A stretch of 64,000 bases of DNA from Craterostigma plantagineum (GCA_027422505.1 JAPQWV010001115.1:59001-123000); one strand, 5' to 3'. Positions 12,315-24,814 are shown, numbered from the stretch's first letter. Made by a program: numbers and translations. The notes: a model not told the origin generated them from the sequence alone.

Positions 12315-12420
12315 GCATTGGCGCGGATCGCCTTCGCGTAGTGTTATGTGCATCGGCGTGGATTGCCTTTGCGTAGTGATGTTATGCATCGGCGTGGATT
12401 GCCTTTGCAGGGGAGTGACA
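12315..12420 (+). repeat. Three-copy ~36-bp repeat in LTR B
   Basis: Copies begin at 12315, 12350 and 12386 with GCATCGGCGTGGATTGCC, the first being diverged. It sits shortly before the conserved block around GAGCCTCGGTGGCTCA. Confidence 0.75.
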
Positions 12421-12830
12421 CGTGCATACATGCATGATTCCTGCTTACTGAGCCTCGGTGGCTCATTCCTTACGTTGTGTGTTGTAGGCACCGACGACCA
12501 CGGTATGTGATCGTATTGAAAGACAAGGCCGACCTTTTGAAGCTTCGTGCTGCTTTTGGGGATGGACGTGTGTGTGTGGATGACGACCTGTGAGGCCGGG
12601 CGCATAGGAGCTTTTGCTGTGCCGACACACCTTCGCCGTTGTAGTTAGACCATGTCTAGAACCTGATGTTCGACATGCATTCTTTTGTCTTGTATAGAAC
12701 AATGTTTCATTCCATATATGAAAACGAAAAAAATTTGTACGCGTTTTCGGTGCATTTCTTTATTTACAAACTCGCTAGGCACGTAGAAATGCGCTAGGTT
12801 AGGCGGTTAGGAAGTCGGGTCGCGACAGAG

Positions 12831-12842
12831 TGGTATCAGAGC
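12831..12842 (+). other. Primer-binding site of element B (tRNA-iMet)
   Basis: TGGTATCAGAGC, three bases after the 5' LTR end, complementary to the 3' end of initiator methionine tRNA; the same primer as A and C. Confidence 0.95.
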
Positions 12843-12982
12843 TTCGGTCACAGGTTCTGTAGACTGTCCACGCACACACACCCAAAAGAGCGGAAGCGGC
12901 CTTGCAAGTAAGTGTTAAGTCTATGTGAACTTCTATGTTGTATAATTTATTGGCCATAGGACAATCAGGATAGGGTATAAGG

Positions 12983-15900
12983 ATGGTAAGAACGAGAGGT
13001 GAGTCGAGTGGTGGCGACGACCAGAACAGGGGAAACACAGCCCCTCCCGACAATCGGGACGCGACGATCTTCCAACTGACGGAACTAGTCCGCCAGCAGT
13101 CGACACAGATCCAACAACTGATCCAGCAGAATGCTGCTAACACTGGGCCAACTCAGGCAGGAAGGACTGAGATGGTGGGAGAACGATTTAGGAGGTTGAA
13201 CCCACCGACCTTCGAAGACACAGCTGACTCGACAGCAGCTGAGGATTGGTTGAGGACTCTCGAGTGTATGTTCGTCTATAGTAGGGTTCCGGAGGCGGAG
13301 AAGGCCCTTTTTGCTGCGTTCCTACTACGAGGGAACGCATGACACTGGTGGGACACCATCATGGTGTTGGAGAACCCCGCTACAATGAGCTGGGAAAGAT
13401 TCAAGGAATTGTTCAGGTGCAAGTACCTCACCGCCCCGATTCGAGCACAGCGCCTGAACGAATTCATCAATCTCAGGCAGGGGCCCATGACAGTGGCCGA
13501 GTACATAAGGAAGTTTGAGCAGCTGTCCAGGTTCGCTGCTCACATGATCAGCACGGAAGCTCTAAAAGTCGAACGCTTCCTGGAAGGATTGAAGCCTGAG
13601 CTCTACAGGGACGTGAGCATGGCAGGGATTCAGGGAGCTACATACTCTCAGGTAGCAGAAAGAGCTATGGTAGCCGAACAGGCGGAGGCCAGGATCGTGA
13701 AGGCACAAGAGGCTAAACGCAAATTCGCTCAGATACAAGGAGCTCAATGGAGTGGAGGAGACCCGAAACGGCAGTTTATGCCTAGAGGGGGCAAGAAGAG
13801 ATTCCAGAACCGGCCTCCTCAACGGCCTCAGGGAATGATGAACAGACCACCGAACCCAAACCAGAATCAAGGGGCAGCCCAATTCCCTAACTGTCAGAGG
13901 TGTGGAAGGAAGCACTTTGGGAACTGCAACACACCCGCCAATGCGTGCTTCAGATGCGGGAAGATTGGTCACTTTGCAAAGCAGTGCCCTGAAAACATTC
14001 CAGGGAATCAGGCAGGAAACCCAGTAAGACCCCCGATGGTGCCAGCACGGGTGTACACCATCACGTCTGAGGAAGCAGAGAACAACCCGGAGGTGGTAAC
14101 AGGTACCCTACCGGTCCATCAAACTCCCACGTGCATTCTAGTAGATTCCGGGGCGACCCACTCGTTTGCGTCTGTGAAGTATGTGACGAAACTAGGGGTA
14201 ACGCCTGAGCGAGTAGATTACGAGTATAGCGTAGCAATTCCAAGCGGGGCACCAACTAGGACTAGTCAAATGTTAAGAAATTGCCCAATCTTAGTCGGTA
14301 ATAGAGAATTGCCGGTAGACCTGATAGTCATCCCGATGGACGACTACGAAGTGATCCTCGGAATGGACTGGCTCTCAAAGTACGGAGCAGTGATAGACTG
14401 TAACCGTAAAGTAGTTACGTTTAGCTTAGAAGGGGAAGAACCTGTCACCTTCAAGGGGACAATGAAGGGAAGAGGCACTCCGAGGATATCAGCCTTAAAA
14501 GCTCAACGATTAGGCAATTCCGGATGCGAGGCATACCTGGTGTTCGCGCTAAAGGCAGAAGAGAATACCCCCACGAAACTTGAAGACGTACCCGTGATTA
14601 AGGAATTCTCCGACGTATTCTCGGAAGACTTGCCGGGATTACCCCCTGATAGAGAAATTGAGTTTACGATTGACCTGGTGCCGGGAGCAGCACCAGTGTC
14701 CAAGGCTCCATATCGATTAGCGCCAACCGAATTAAAGGAGTTGAAGGAACAAATAGATGAACTCCTACAAAAAGGATTCATCCAGACCAGCTTTTCTCCC
14801 TGGGGTGCGCCAGTCCTGTTCGTACGAAAGAAGGATGGCTCGATGAGACTGTGTATAGACTATAGGGAGCTTAACAAGTTGACGATCAAGAATAAGTATC
14901 CACTACCCCGAATAGACGACCTCTTCGACCAATTACAAGGCGCCACAGTATTTTCTAAGATCGACTTGAGGTCGGGCTACCATCAACTGAAAATCCGCAA
15001 GGAAGATGTTCCCAAAACGGCGTTCAGTACCAGATACGGGCATTTCGAATTTCTAGTCATGCCCTTTGGACTGACGAACGCACCGGCGGCCTTCATGGAC
15101 CTAATGAACCGGGTGTTCGAAGCCTATCTAGACAAGTTTGTAATTGTTTTCATAGATGACATCCTCATCTACTCCAAGACGAAGGAGGAGCACGAGCAAC
15201 ACCTACGATTAGTACTCGGGGGTATTAAGGGAAAAGCAGCTGTACGCTAAGTTCAAAAAGTGTGAATTCTGGCTGGACCAAGTAGCATTCTTGGGGCACA
15301 TCGTCTCGGGAGCGGGAATCTCAGTGGACCTAAGCAAAATCGAGGCAATCAATAACTGGCCACAACCGACCAATGCAACAGAAGTACGGAGCTTTCTAGG
15401 CTTAGCGGGCTATTATAGGAAATTCATAAAAGACTTCTCGAAGATCGCTTCTACGCTGACGAAGTTGACCAGGAAGAATACTCCTTTTCAATGGAGCGAA
15501 GAATATGAACGGAGCTTCCAAGAGCTTAAGAGGCGATTGACTACAGCCCCAGTCCTTACGATACCGTCAGGAACCGGGGGATTCTCAGTTTATAGCGATG
15601 CCTCAAAGAACGGCTTAGGATGCGTATTAATGCAAAACGGAAATGTAGTGGCCTATGCCTCACGGCAGTTGAAGGACTACGAAAAGAACTACCCTACACA
15701 CGACTTGGAGCTAGCTGCAGTAGTTTTTGCTCTCAAGATCTGGAGGCACTACTTGTATGGAGAAAGATGCGAAATCTACACCGATCACAAGAGTTTAAAG
15801 TATTTCTTCACCCATAGGGAACTCAATATGAGACAGAGACGGTGGCTGGAATTGGTAAAAGACTACGATTGTATGATCAACTACCACCCAGGGAAGGCGA

Positions 15901-17461
15901 ACGTGGTAGCTGATGCTCTAAGCCGGAAATCAGTAAGCGCGGAACTTCAACGGCTCGACGTGGAGATCGTACCATTGGGAGAAGTCGAGGTAAAATTAGC
16001 AACCCTGACTCTGCAACCAACGCTATTGGAGCAGATCAAAATTGCACAGGAAAACGACGAGTTTTACCTGAAAACTAAGGAAGCGCAAACCGAACAGTTA
16101 ACGAAGGACTTCGTGTTTCGGGACGGCACAAGCCTGTACTACAAGAACCGATTATACGTACCGAACAGTATAGACCTCCGCAGAGCAATAATGACGGAAG
16201 CACATACCACACCGTATTCGGTACACCCAGGAGCTACGAAGCTTTATAGGGATCTAAGGACTAACTACTGGTGGCCGGGAATGAAAAAGGACGTAGCAAC
16301 GTTCGTGAGCCAATGCCTCACCTGCCAGCAAATTAAGGCAGAACATCAGCGGCCGGCTGGGACGCTGCAACCCTTACCCATTCCAGAGTGGAAGTGGGAC
16401 AATATAACGATGGATTTCGTGAGCGGATTGCCGAGGAACGCGAAAGGACACGACGCAATTTGGGTAATCGTAGATCGACTTACGAAATCTGCCCATTTTC
16501 TGCCGATAAGTACAACGTTTACCATGGAGCGGTATGCAGAATTGTACATCCAAGAGATAGTAAGACTCCATGGGACACCCTTAACGATAGTTTCAGACCG
16601 CGATTCACGGTTTCTATCTAAATTCTGGACGAGTTTACAAAAGGCCATGGGACGAAATTGACATTCAGCACCGCATATCATCCGCAAACGGACGGTCAAT
16701 CCGAGCGGACGATCCAGACGCTGGAAGATATGTTACGAGCCTGTGTACTTCATTTCAAAGGCAACTGGAGCAAGTACCTTCCGCTTGTAGAATTCTCGTA
16801 CAACAATAGCTACCAAGCTACAATTGGGATGGCTCCTTATGAAGCCTTATACGGGCGGAAGTGCAGATCCCCAGTGCATTGGGATGAAGTAGGTGAACGG
16901 GCGATGTTAGGCCCAGATATGATACGGGAAATGACGGAAATTATTACAATGATCCGAGAGAGAATGCGCACGGCGCAGAGTAGACAGAAGAGTTATGCGG
17001 ATCGAAGACGCAGACCGCTAGAATTCGAGATGAATGATTGGGTCTTTGTGAAAGTATCACCAATGAAAGGAGTCAAAAGGTTCGGAAAGAAGGAAAAACT
17101 AAGCCCGAGATACATCGGTCCCTTCAAGATAATAAAGAGAGTTGGTGAAGTGGCTTACCAACTAGAACTACCAGCATCGTTGTCGCAAGTACACGATGTA
17201 TTCCATGTTTCCACGTTGCGGAAGTATATCGCTGACCCAAGCCACGTGTTGATAAACGACTCACTGCATCAACACTTGAAACCAGACTTGAGTTATGAGG
17301 AAATTCCCGTAGAGATATTGATGAATGAGACGAAGAGGCTTAGGAACAAAGAGATTCCTCTAGTAAAAGTTCTGTGGCGGAATCAGTCAGTAGAGGAAGC
17401 CACATGGGAACGCGAGGATGAGATGAAAACCCGCTATCCTGAATTGTTCCGAACGGGCTGA
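12983..17461 (+). pseudogene. gag-pol: Gag-Pol polyprotein of element B, disrupted
   Basis: About 1492 codons from the ATG at 12983 to the TGA at 17459-17461, read in three pieces. Lesions: a TGA at 13340-13342 in gag (codon 120, Gly GGA in A and C), a one-base gain in the G run at 15218-15222 just after the reverse transcriptase FIDD motif, and a one-base loss near 16652 in integrase that restores the frame. Recognisable in order are gag, zinc knuckle (near 13945), protease with DSGA (near 14145), reverse transcriptase, RNase H, integrase zinc finger and core, and a C-terminal chromodomain-like segment with WRN...EEATWE near the end. Frameshifts bracket RNase H and most of the integrase. Either the copy was moved by proteins from another copy, or some lesions are consensus errors; both frameshifts lie in short homopolymers. 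Confidence 0.94.
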
Positions 17462-17482
17462 TTTCGGGGCGAAATCCTCCTT

Positions 17483-17495
17483 AAGGGGGGGAGGA
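17483..17495 (+). other. Polypurine tract of element B
   Basis: AAGGGGGGGAGGA immediately before the TG of the 3' LTR, the priming site for plus-strand DNA synthesis. The same tract precedes the 3' LTR of C. Confidence 0.92.
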
Positions 17496-20400
17496 TGTAG
17501 CACCCGGGTTCCCCGTAAGTATTTAGGGCCAATAAATTAGCAAAATGTGACTTCGTGATTTATGTGCATTAAGGTGAATTATGTGCATAAACGTGATTTA
17601 CGTGCTCATTAAGTGAAGCTTCGTGTTTTACGAAATTGGGTGCAATTAAATGGTGCTAAGTGACCCTTAATTTATCTAGCAATTTTCGAAAATAGACTAT
17701 AATTTTAGTGGGCTAGGTTTAAAATTAGGCCCAATATTGATTTAGGCCCAAACCACAAATAAAACAATTTAGGGACAAACTTCCCTAAAATAGGGAGTGC
17801 CCACGCCACCCCACACTTTATCTACCATAAGCTAAAGAAAATATCTAAGTTAATTATTCAAAACTCCACACCCACACTTGAAAGCCAACGAAAAAGAAGA
17901 AGAAGAGAAGGAGGAAGCTGAGACGGATTTTCGAACCCAAAGCACTCCAAGAAGTTGAAGATCGAAATTGGTAAGTAAAGCTAGCTTATAAACTAATTCG
18001 ACATCTTGTATCAAGATTAGTTAGTTAAACATGTTTAGGGTTAGAAGATTTCCGAGACGAGGGAGCCATAAATTCGTGTTAAATGTTCTAAAGGTAGAGG
18101 AGAGGTTTAGAGCTTGAAATTCTAGGGAGAACAAGCTAAGAATCTCGTTCGGTAGGGATAAAGAATCGAAGATGATGAAAATGTCGAAAACACCATGTCT
18201 AATGGTTAGGAAAAATGTCGATATAAAAGTCGAGGCAAATAGTAAATGTCGAGGTTGAGATTAAAATGCATGTCGACATTTCCATAAAATGTCGAAGCAT
18301 AAATGTCGAGGCCTCTATCCGGGTAAATGTTGAAATGAAAGGAATAAAATGTCGAGCTAGAAGTTGATATAAATGTCGAAACCCTCATAGGAAAAAGATG
18401 TCGAGACATCCTAAGGTAAAATGTCGAGATGTTAAAACAAGATGTCGAGCTTCATAAAATGTCGAGACCCAAGACAAAAATGTCGGCATGTTGAATAAGA
18501 TGTCGACTTAGCATGTCGATATTTTACACTATATAAATGTCGAGACCTTCACATAAGTTATATCGAGATTTAGGGTTAATAATATGTCGAATGATAGAAT
18601 GCCGAGTAAAATGTCGAAACGCTAAAAAGGGATGTCGAACTGTTAGGATAAATGTCGAATGATAGCTAAAATGTCGAGCTTACATATCGAGATTTATATA
18701 ATGTCGAGATGTCTAACGATAAATGTCGAAACCCTCAAAATGTCGAAGTGTTAAGGAGAAATGTCGAAACCTTGTTAGGAAATATGTCGAGACCTATGTT
18801 GAATTTATGTCTATATATATCATATCGAGATTTTGTAATGTCGAACGAAATTAAGAACAAAATGTCGAGATCTTTAAATCGTTTAAATGTCGAGATTTCT
18901 AAATGTCGAGGCCCTTTAATAAAATGTCGAAATGACAAAGTAAAATGTCGAAACTTGAAAATGTCGAGATCCTTAAATAACTCAAATGTCGAAATCTTTG
19001 AGAAAATATCGAAGTGAAGTTCGAAGATTTGCTTCCAGTATCGACATTTGATATAAGAAATGTCGAAGATCATGTTAAAATGTATATCGACATTTTGTTT
19101 AAAATATCGAAGCACATGGCACGATTTTGAATTCGTAGGAACCCAAGATTTATCCACATGCCGAGATTAAGTATGGAATCGAGATTTTCTTTATAATGTC
19201 GAGATTTAATTTAACCAACGACTCGAAATCTATTTTAACCCATGATGTACATATAGGGCTTGAAGATTAACATACTTAAACCATTAAATAAAATAGCGCA
19301 CTGACACCAATATTTCATGCCTAAGGTCGGGACTTAGGAACACCTACGGGTCAGGTGACTGCTAACCTACGGACAACGAGTAAGTAGAAATCCAACTACA
19401 ACACACAACTTGTGTTACGTGCCCAAATTGCGTGATTAAATGCCTACGTGTTTTTATGAATTTCGTAAATTGATTGAAGTATTTAAATGTGGTAAGTCTA
19501 TGTTGCATTTACCTGCATCTGCATATGCATACTCACGTGCACACACGAACTCGTGAGGGAGGGTCGTGGGGTTGAGTGTGCATACCATTATGACGCTTGT
19601 ATGCGACTAAGACCCGCCGATATAGGCCGGTGTGTCGACTCGTAGTTGAGTCATGGACGACTTCTATGGCACCCTATATGGCGTACGACGCCGATTATTA
19701 TTGAGGCAGGAGGAGCGACCCAGGAAGGAGCGACCTAGCTATGCTAGCGTAGGCTAACTGGCGTAGGCAACTGCCCTATTTGCGGAAGGAGCGACCTGGA
19801 AGGAGCGACCTAGGGGGAATCCTAGCGTAGGCTACCAGCGTGGGCTACCGTATGACAGAGGGGACGACTTGGGAGGGTGCGACCTAGGGAGACCTAGCGT
19901 AGGCTACCCAGCGTGGGTCGCTGTCACGATCCTATTGAGGACATTTGAGCTCATAGTGGTGCATAGTAAGTGCGTCGCGGGCCCTGAGTGATACTAGTAT
20001 GAGTACTAGGAGCATTGGCGCGGATCGCCTTCGCGTAGTGTTATGTGCATCGGCGTGGATTGCCTTTGCGTAGTGATGTTATGCATCGGCGTGGATTGCC
20101 TTTGCAGGGGAGTGACACGTGCATACATGCATGATTCCTGCTTACTGAGCCTCGGTGGCTCATTCCTTACGTTGTGTGTTGTAGGCACCGACGACCACGG
20201 TATGTGATCGTATTGAAAGACAAGGCCGACCTTTTGAAGCTTCGTGCTGCTTTTGGGGATGGACGTGTGTGTGTGGATGACGACCTGTGAGGCCGGGCGC
20301 ATAGGAGCTTTTGCTGTGCCGACACACCTTCGCCGTTGTAGTTAGACCATGTCTAGAACCTGATGTTCGACATACATTCTTTTGTCTTGTATAGAACAAT

Positions 20401-20524
20401 GTTTCATTCCATATATGAAAATGAAAAAAATTTGTACGCGTTTTCGGTGCATTTCTTTATTTACAAACTCGCTAGGCACGTAGAAATGCGCTAGGTTAGG
20501 CGGTTAGGAAGTCGGGTCGCGACA
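17496..20524 (+). repeat. 3' LTR of element B
   Basis: 3029 bp, collinear with the 5' LTR and differing at about 15-20 positions by eye, mostly single substitutions (for example GCTTCTAAAC versus GCTTATAAAC). Ends GTCGCGACA directly before GATCC. Confidence 0.97.
18180..19215 (+). repeat. Dispersed AAATGTCGA motif field, 3' LTR B
   Basis: Counterpart of the field in the 5' LTR, with a few copies lost to point changes (TGTCTA near 18197, TGTTGA near 18329). Confidence 0.85.
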
Positions 20525-20529
20525 GATCC
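20525..20529. repeat. Target-site duplication of B, right copy
   Basis: GATCC directly after the final CA of the 3' LTR; partner of 9795-9799. Confidence 0.95.
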
Positions 20530-20558
20530 GGTGCATTAGTGCTGGTATGATCGCACCC
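20530..20558 (-). pseudogene. 5S rRNA: 5S rRNA gene, 5' fragment, split by element B
   Basis: Gene positions 1-29 of the gene whose remainder is at 9709-9799. It keeps the natural start and upstream spacer but has no internal promoter. Confidence 0.93.
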
Positions 20559-20836
20559 GTATAGTTAATTGACCGTAGTCGTTTTGCTTGTACTGGTGAA
20601 AATGTAATGAAAGTATGCAACCAAGATCGGCGCATTGCTCGGGAACCACGCCAGTTCGTGAACGTTGCCGTCCTAGATGTCGCGTATTTCAACGAAATAT
20701 ATATAATACGGAGCACTATTCATGTCATTTTTCACGAAATTGAGATTTGAAAAATCCATAGGTGTTGAGAGTGGAAAGTAACACCGCCACTTCATTGCAA
20801 AATTAATGCCCGAGGGATGTTATCACGGGTAAAAAG

Positions 20837-20956
20837 GGTGGTGCAACATGAGGACTTCCCAAGGGGTCACCCATCCTAGTACTACTCTCGTCCAAGCACG
20901 CTTAACTTCGGAGTTTTGATGGGATCCGGTGCATTAGTGCTGGTATGATCGCAACC
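20837..20956 (-). rRNA. 5S rRNA: 5S rRNA gene
   Basis: 120 bp, T-class. Start altered to GGTTGCGATC; CAAAACTCCG ahead of the A box. Confidence 0.94.
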
Positions 20957-21234
20957 TTATAGTTAATCGACCGTAGTCGTTTTGCTTGTATTGGTGAAAA
21001 TGTAATGAAAGTATGCAACAAAGATCGGCGCATTGCTCGGGAACCACGCCAGTTCGTGAACGTTGCCGTCCTAGATGTCGCGTATTTCAACGAAATATAT
21101 ATAATACGGAGCACTATTCATGTGATTTTTCACGAAATTGAGATTTGAAAAATCCATAGGTGTTGAGAGTGGAAAGTAACACCGCCACTTCATTGCAAAA
21201 TTAATGCCCGAGGGATGTTATCACGGGTAAAAAG

Positions 21235-21353
21235 GGTGGTGCAACATGAGGACTTCCCAAGGGGTCACCATCCTAGTACTACTCTCGTCCAAGCACGCTT
21301 AACTTCGGAGTTTTGATGGGATCCGGTGCATTAGTGCTGGTATGATCGCAACC
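21235..21353 (-). rRNA. 5S rRNA: 5S rRNA gene
   Basis: 119 bp, T-class. One G missing in the C box (GGATGGTGACC); start GGTTGCGATC. Confidence 0.91.
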
Positions 21354-21630
21354 GTATAGTTAATCGACCGTAGTCGTTTTGCTTGTATTGGTGAAAATGT
21401 AATGAAAGTATGCAACAAAGATCGGCGCATTGCTCGGGAACCACGCCAGTTCGTGAACGTTGCCGTCCTAGATGTCGCGTATTTCAACGAAATATATATA
21501 ATACGGAGCACTATTCATGTGATTTTTCACGAAATTGAGATTTGAAAAATCCATAGGTGTTGAGAGTGGAAAGTAACACCGCCACTTCATTGCAAAATTA
21601 ATACCCGAGGGATGTTCCACGGGTAAAAAG

Positions 21631-21750
21631 GGTGGTGCAACATGAGGACTTCCCAAGGGGTTACCCATCCTAGTACTACTCTCGTCCAAGCACGCTTAAC
21701 TTCGGAGTTCTGATGGGATCCGGTGCATTAGTGCTGATATGATCGCACCC
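21631..21750 (-). rRNA. 5S rRNA: 5S rRNA gene
   Basis: 120 bp, T-class. C box changed to GGGTAACC; ATATCAGCAC near the start. Confidence 0.94.
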
Positions 21751-22029
21751 GTATAGTTAATTGACCGTAGGCGTTTTGCTTGTACTGGTGAAAACGTAAT
21801 GAAAGTATGCAACCAAGATCGGCGCATTGCTCGGTAACCACGCCTGTTCGTGAACGCCGCAGTGCTAAATGTCGCGTATTTTCAACGAAATATATATAGT
21901 ACGGAGCACAATTCATGTGATTTTTTACGAAAGTATATTTGCAAAATCCATAGGTGTTGAGAGTGGAAAGTAACACCGTCAGTTCATTGCAAATTTAATA
22001 CCCGAGGGATGTTATCACGCGTAAAAAAG

Positions 22030-22149
22030 GTGGGTGCAACACGAGGACTTCCCAGGGGGTCACCCATCCTAGTTCTACTCTTGCCCAAGCACGGTTAACT
22101 TCGGAGATCTGATGGGATCCGGTGCATCAGTGCTGGTATGATCGCACCC
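22030..22149 (-). rRNA. 5S rRNA: 5S rRNA gene
   Basis: 120 bp, C-class. A box GTTAACCGTG; AGTAGAACTAGG between the boxes; GCACTGATGC near the start. Confidence 0.93.
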
Positions 22150-22427
22150 GTATAGTTAATTGAGCGTAGTCGTTTTGCTTGTATTGGTGAAAATGTAATG
22201 AAAGTATGCAATAAAGATAGGCGCATTGCTCGGGAACCACGCCAGTTCGTGAACGTTGCCGTCCTAGATGTCGCGTATTTCAACGAAATATATATAATAC
22301 GGAGCACTATTCATGTGATTTTTCACGAAATTGAGGTTTGAAAAATCCATAGGTGTTGAGAGTGGAAAGTAACACCGCCACTTCATTGCAAAATTAATAC
22401 CCGAGGGATGTTATTACGGGTAAAAAG

Positions 22428-22547
22428 GGTGGTGCAACATGAGGACTTCCCAAGGGGTCACCCATCCTAGTACTACTCTCGCCCAAGCACGCTTAACTTC
22501 GGAGTTCTGATGGGATCCGGTGCATTAGTGCTGGTATGATCGCACCC
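22428..22547 (-). rRNA. 5S rRNA: 5S rRNA gene
   Basis: 120 bp, T-class, standard boxes. Confidence 0.97.
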
Positions 22548-22827
22548 GTATAGTTAATTGACCGTAGTCGTTTTGCTTGTACTGGTGAAAATGTAATGAA
22601 AGTATGCAACCAAGATCGGCGCATTGCTTGGAAACTCACGCCTGTTCGTGAACGTCGCAGTGCTAAATGTCGCGTATTTTCAACGAAATATATACAGTAC
22701 GGAGCACAATTCATGTGATTTTTTACAAAATTATATTTGCAAAATCCATAGGTGTTGAGAGTGGAAAGTAACACCGTCAGTGCATTGCAAATTGAATACC
22801 CGAGGGATGTTATCACGCGTAAAAAAG

Positions 22828-22947
22828 GTGGGTGCAACACGAGGACTTCCCAGGGGGTCACCCATCCTAGTACTACTCTCGCCCAAGCACGGTTAACTTC
22901 GGAGATCTGATGGGATCCGGTGCATCAGTGCTGGTATGATCGCACCC
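22828..22947 (-). rRNA. 5S rRNA: 5S rRNA gene
   Basis: 120 bp, C-class. A box GTTAACCGTG and GCACTGATGC, both shared with the unit about 797 bp to the left. Confidence 0.94.
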
Positions 22948-23225
22948 GTATAGTTAATTGAGCGTAGTCGTTTTGCTTGTATTGGTGAAAATGTAATGAA
23001 AGTATGCAACAAAGATCGGCGCATTGCTCGGGAACCACGCCAGTTCGTGAACGTTGTCGTCCTAGATGTCGCGTATTTCAACGAAATATATATAATACGG
23101 AGCACTATTCATGTGATTTTTCACGAAATTGAGATTTGAAAAATCCATAGGTGTTGAGAGTGGAAAGTAACACCGCCACTTCATTGCAAAATTAATACCC
23201 GAGGGATGTTATCACGGGTAAAAAG

Positions 23226-23347
23226 GGTGGTGCAACATGAGTACTTCCCAAGGGGTCACCCATCCTAGTACTACTCTCGTCCAAGCACGCTTAACTTCGG
23301 AGAGTTCTGATGGGATCCGGTGCATTAGTGCTGGTATGATCGCACCC
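23226..23347 (-). rRNA. 5S rRNA: 5S rRNA gene, 2-nt insertion
   Basis: 122 bp, T-class. An extra CT ahead of the A box (GAACTCTCCG). Confidence 0.9.
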
Positions 23348-23620
23348 GTATAGTTAATTGACCGTAGGTTTTGCTTGTATTGGTGAAAATAATGAAAGTA
23401 TGCAACAAAGATCGGCGCATTGCTCGGGAACCACGCCAGTTCGTGAACGTTGCCGTCCTAGATGTCGCGTATTTCAACGAAATATATATAATACGGAGCA
23501 CTATTCATGTGATTTTTCACGAAATTGAGATTTGAAAAATCCATAGTGTTGAGAGTGGAAAGTAACACCGCCATTTCATTGCAAAATTAATACCCGAGGG
23601 ATGTTATCACGGGTAAAAAG

Positions 23621-23740
23621 GGTGGTGCAACATCAGGACTTCCCAAGGGGTCACCCATCCTAGTACTACTCTCGTCCAAGCACGCTTAACTTCGGAGTTC
23701 TGATGGGATCCGGTGCATTAGTGCTGGTATGATCGCGCCC
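23621..23740 (-). rRNA. 5S rRNA: 5S rRNA gene
   Basis: 120 bp, T-class. Start reads GGGCGCGATC; CCTGATG near the 3' end. Confidence 0.94.
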
Positions 23741-24022
23741 GTATAGTTAATTGACCGTAGTCGTTTTGCTTGTACTGGTGAAAATGTAATGAAAGTATGC
23801 AACCAAGATCGGCGCATTGCTCGGAGGAAAACACGCCTGTTCGTGAACGTCGCAGTGCTAAATGTCACGTATTTTCAACGAAATATATATAGTACGGAGC
23901 ACAATTCATGTGATTTTTTACAAAAGTATATTTGCAAAATCCATATGTGTTGAAAGTGGAAAGTAACACCGTCAGTTCATTGCAAATTTAATACCCGAGG
24001 GATGTTATCACGCGTAAAAAGG

Positions 24023-24141
24023 TGGGGTGCAACACGAGGACTTCCCAGGGGGTCACCCATCCTAGTACTACTCTCGCCCAAGCACGGTTAACTTCGGAGA
24101 TCTGATGGGATCCAGTGCATTAGTGCTGGTTGATCGCACCC
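24023..24141 (-). rRNA. 5S rRNA: 5S rRNA gene
   Basis: 119 bp, C-class. One base missing near position 11 (GATCAACCAG); A box GTTAACCGTG. Confidence 0.9.
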
Positions 24142-24416
24142 GTATAGTTAATTGAGCGTAGTCGTTTTGCTTGTATTGGTGAAAATGTAATGAAAGTATG
24201 CAACAACGATCGGCGCATTGCTCGGGAACCACGCCAGTTCGTGAAAGTTGCCGTCCTAGATGTCGCGTATTTCAACGAAATATATAATACGGAGCACTAT
24301 TCATGTCATTTTTCACGAAATTGAGATTTGAAAAATCCATAGGTGTTGAGAGTGGAAAGTAACAACGTCACTTCATTGCAATTAATACCCGAGGGATGTT
24401 ATCGCGCGTAAAAAAG

Positions 24417-24536
24417 GGTTGTGCAACATGAGGACGTCCCAAGGGGTCACCCATCCTAGTACTACTCTCGCCCAAGCACGCTTAACTTCGGAGTTCTGAT
24501 GGGATCCAGTGCATTAGTGCTGGTATGATAGCACCC
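24417..24536 (-). rRNA. 5S rRNA: 5S rRNA gene
   Basis: 120 bp, T-class. Start GGGTGCTATC, GGGACGTCC near the 3' end; its spacer carries the rare ACTTGAGCGTGG marker. Confidence 0.94.
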
Positions 24537-24814
24537 GTATAGTTACTTGAGCGTGGTCGTTTTGCTTGTATTGGTGAAAATGTAATGAAAGTATGCAACC
24601 AAGATCGGTGCATTGCTGGGAAACCACGCCTGTTCGTGAACGTCGCAGTGCTAAATGTCACGTATTTCAACGAAATATATATAGTACGGAGCACATTTCA
24701 TGTGATTTTTTACAAAATTATATTTGCAAAATCCATAGGTGTTGAGAGTGGAAAGTAACACCGTCAGTTCATTGCAAATTTAATACCCGAGAGATGTTAT
24801 CACCCGTAAATAAG

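Larger units (their letters stand above)
9800..12827 (+). repeat. 5' LTR of element B
   Basis: 3028 bp from TGTAGCACCC to GTCGCGACA. It contains a ~1-kb field of AAATGTCGA motifs, a GC-richer zone of degenerate GCGACCTAG/GCGTAGGCTA repeats and a three-copy ~36-bp repeat near the 3' end. It is nearly identical to 17496-20524. Confidence 0.97.
9800..20524 (+). mobile_element. LTR retrotransposon B (Ty3/gypsy chromovirus), complete but coding-defective
   Basis: Full 10.7-kb element with TG...CA LTRs of 3028 and 3029 bp, tRNA-iMet primer site, gag-pol, polypurine tract and a GATCC target duplication. It inserted within a 5S gene, in the direction opposite to that gene. The LTRs differ at only about 15-20 sites by eye (roughly 0.5-0.7%), so the insertion is young. 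Gag-pol carries three lesions and could not make the whole polyprotein as written. Its protein is clearly related to, but distinct from, that of A and C, and its LTR shares only scattered blocks with theirs (for example the GAGCCTCGGTGGCTCA region), so B is a second subfamily. Confidence 0.97.

Noticed and set aside
12840..12982. Possible tRNA gene suggested by the TGGTATCAGAGC sequence.
   Set aside because: Only the 12-base complement of the tRNA-iMet 3' end is present, at the exact position of a primer-binding site; no cloverleaf follows.
9800..20524. Possible extra gene (envelope or other) between pol and the 3' LTR.
   Set aside because: The gag-pol stop is only about 20 bp from the polypurine tract in both B and C, leaving no room.
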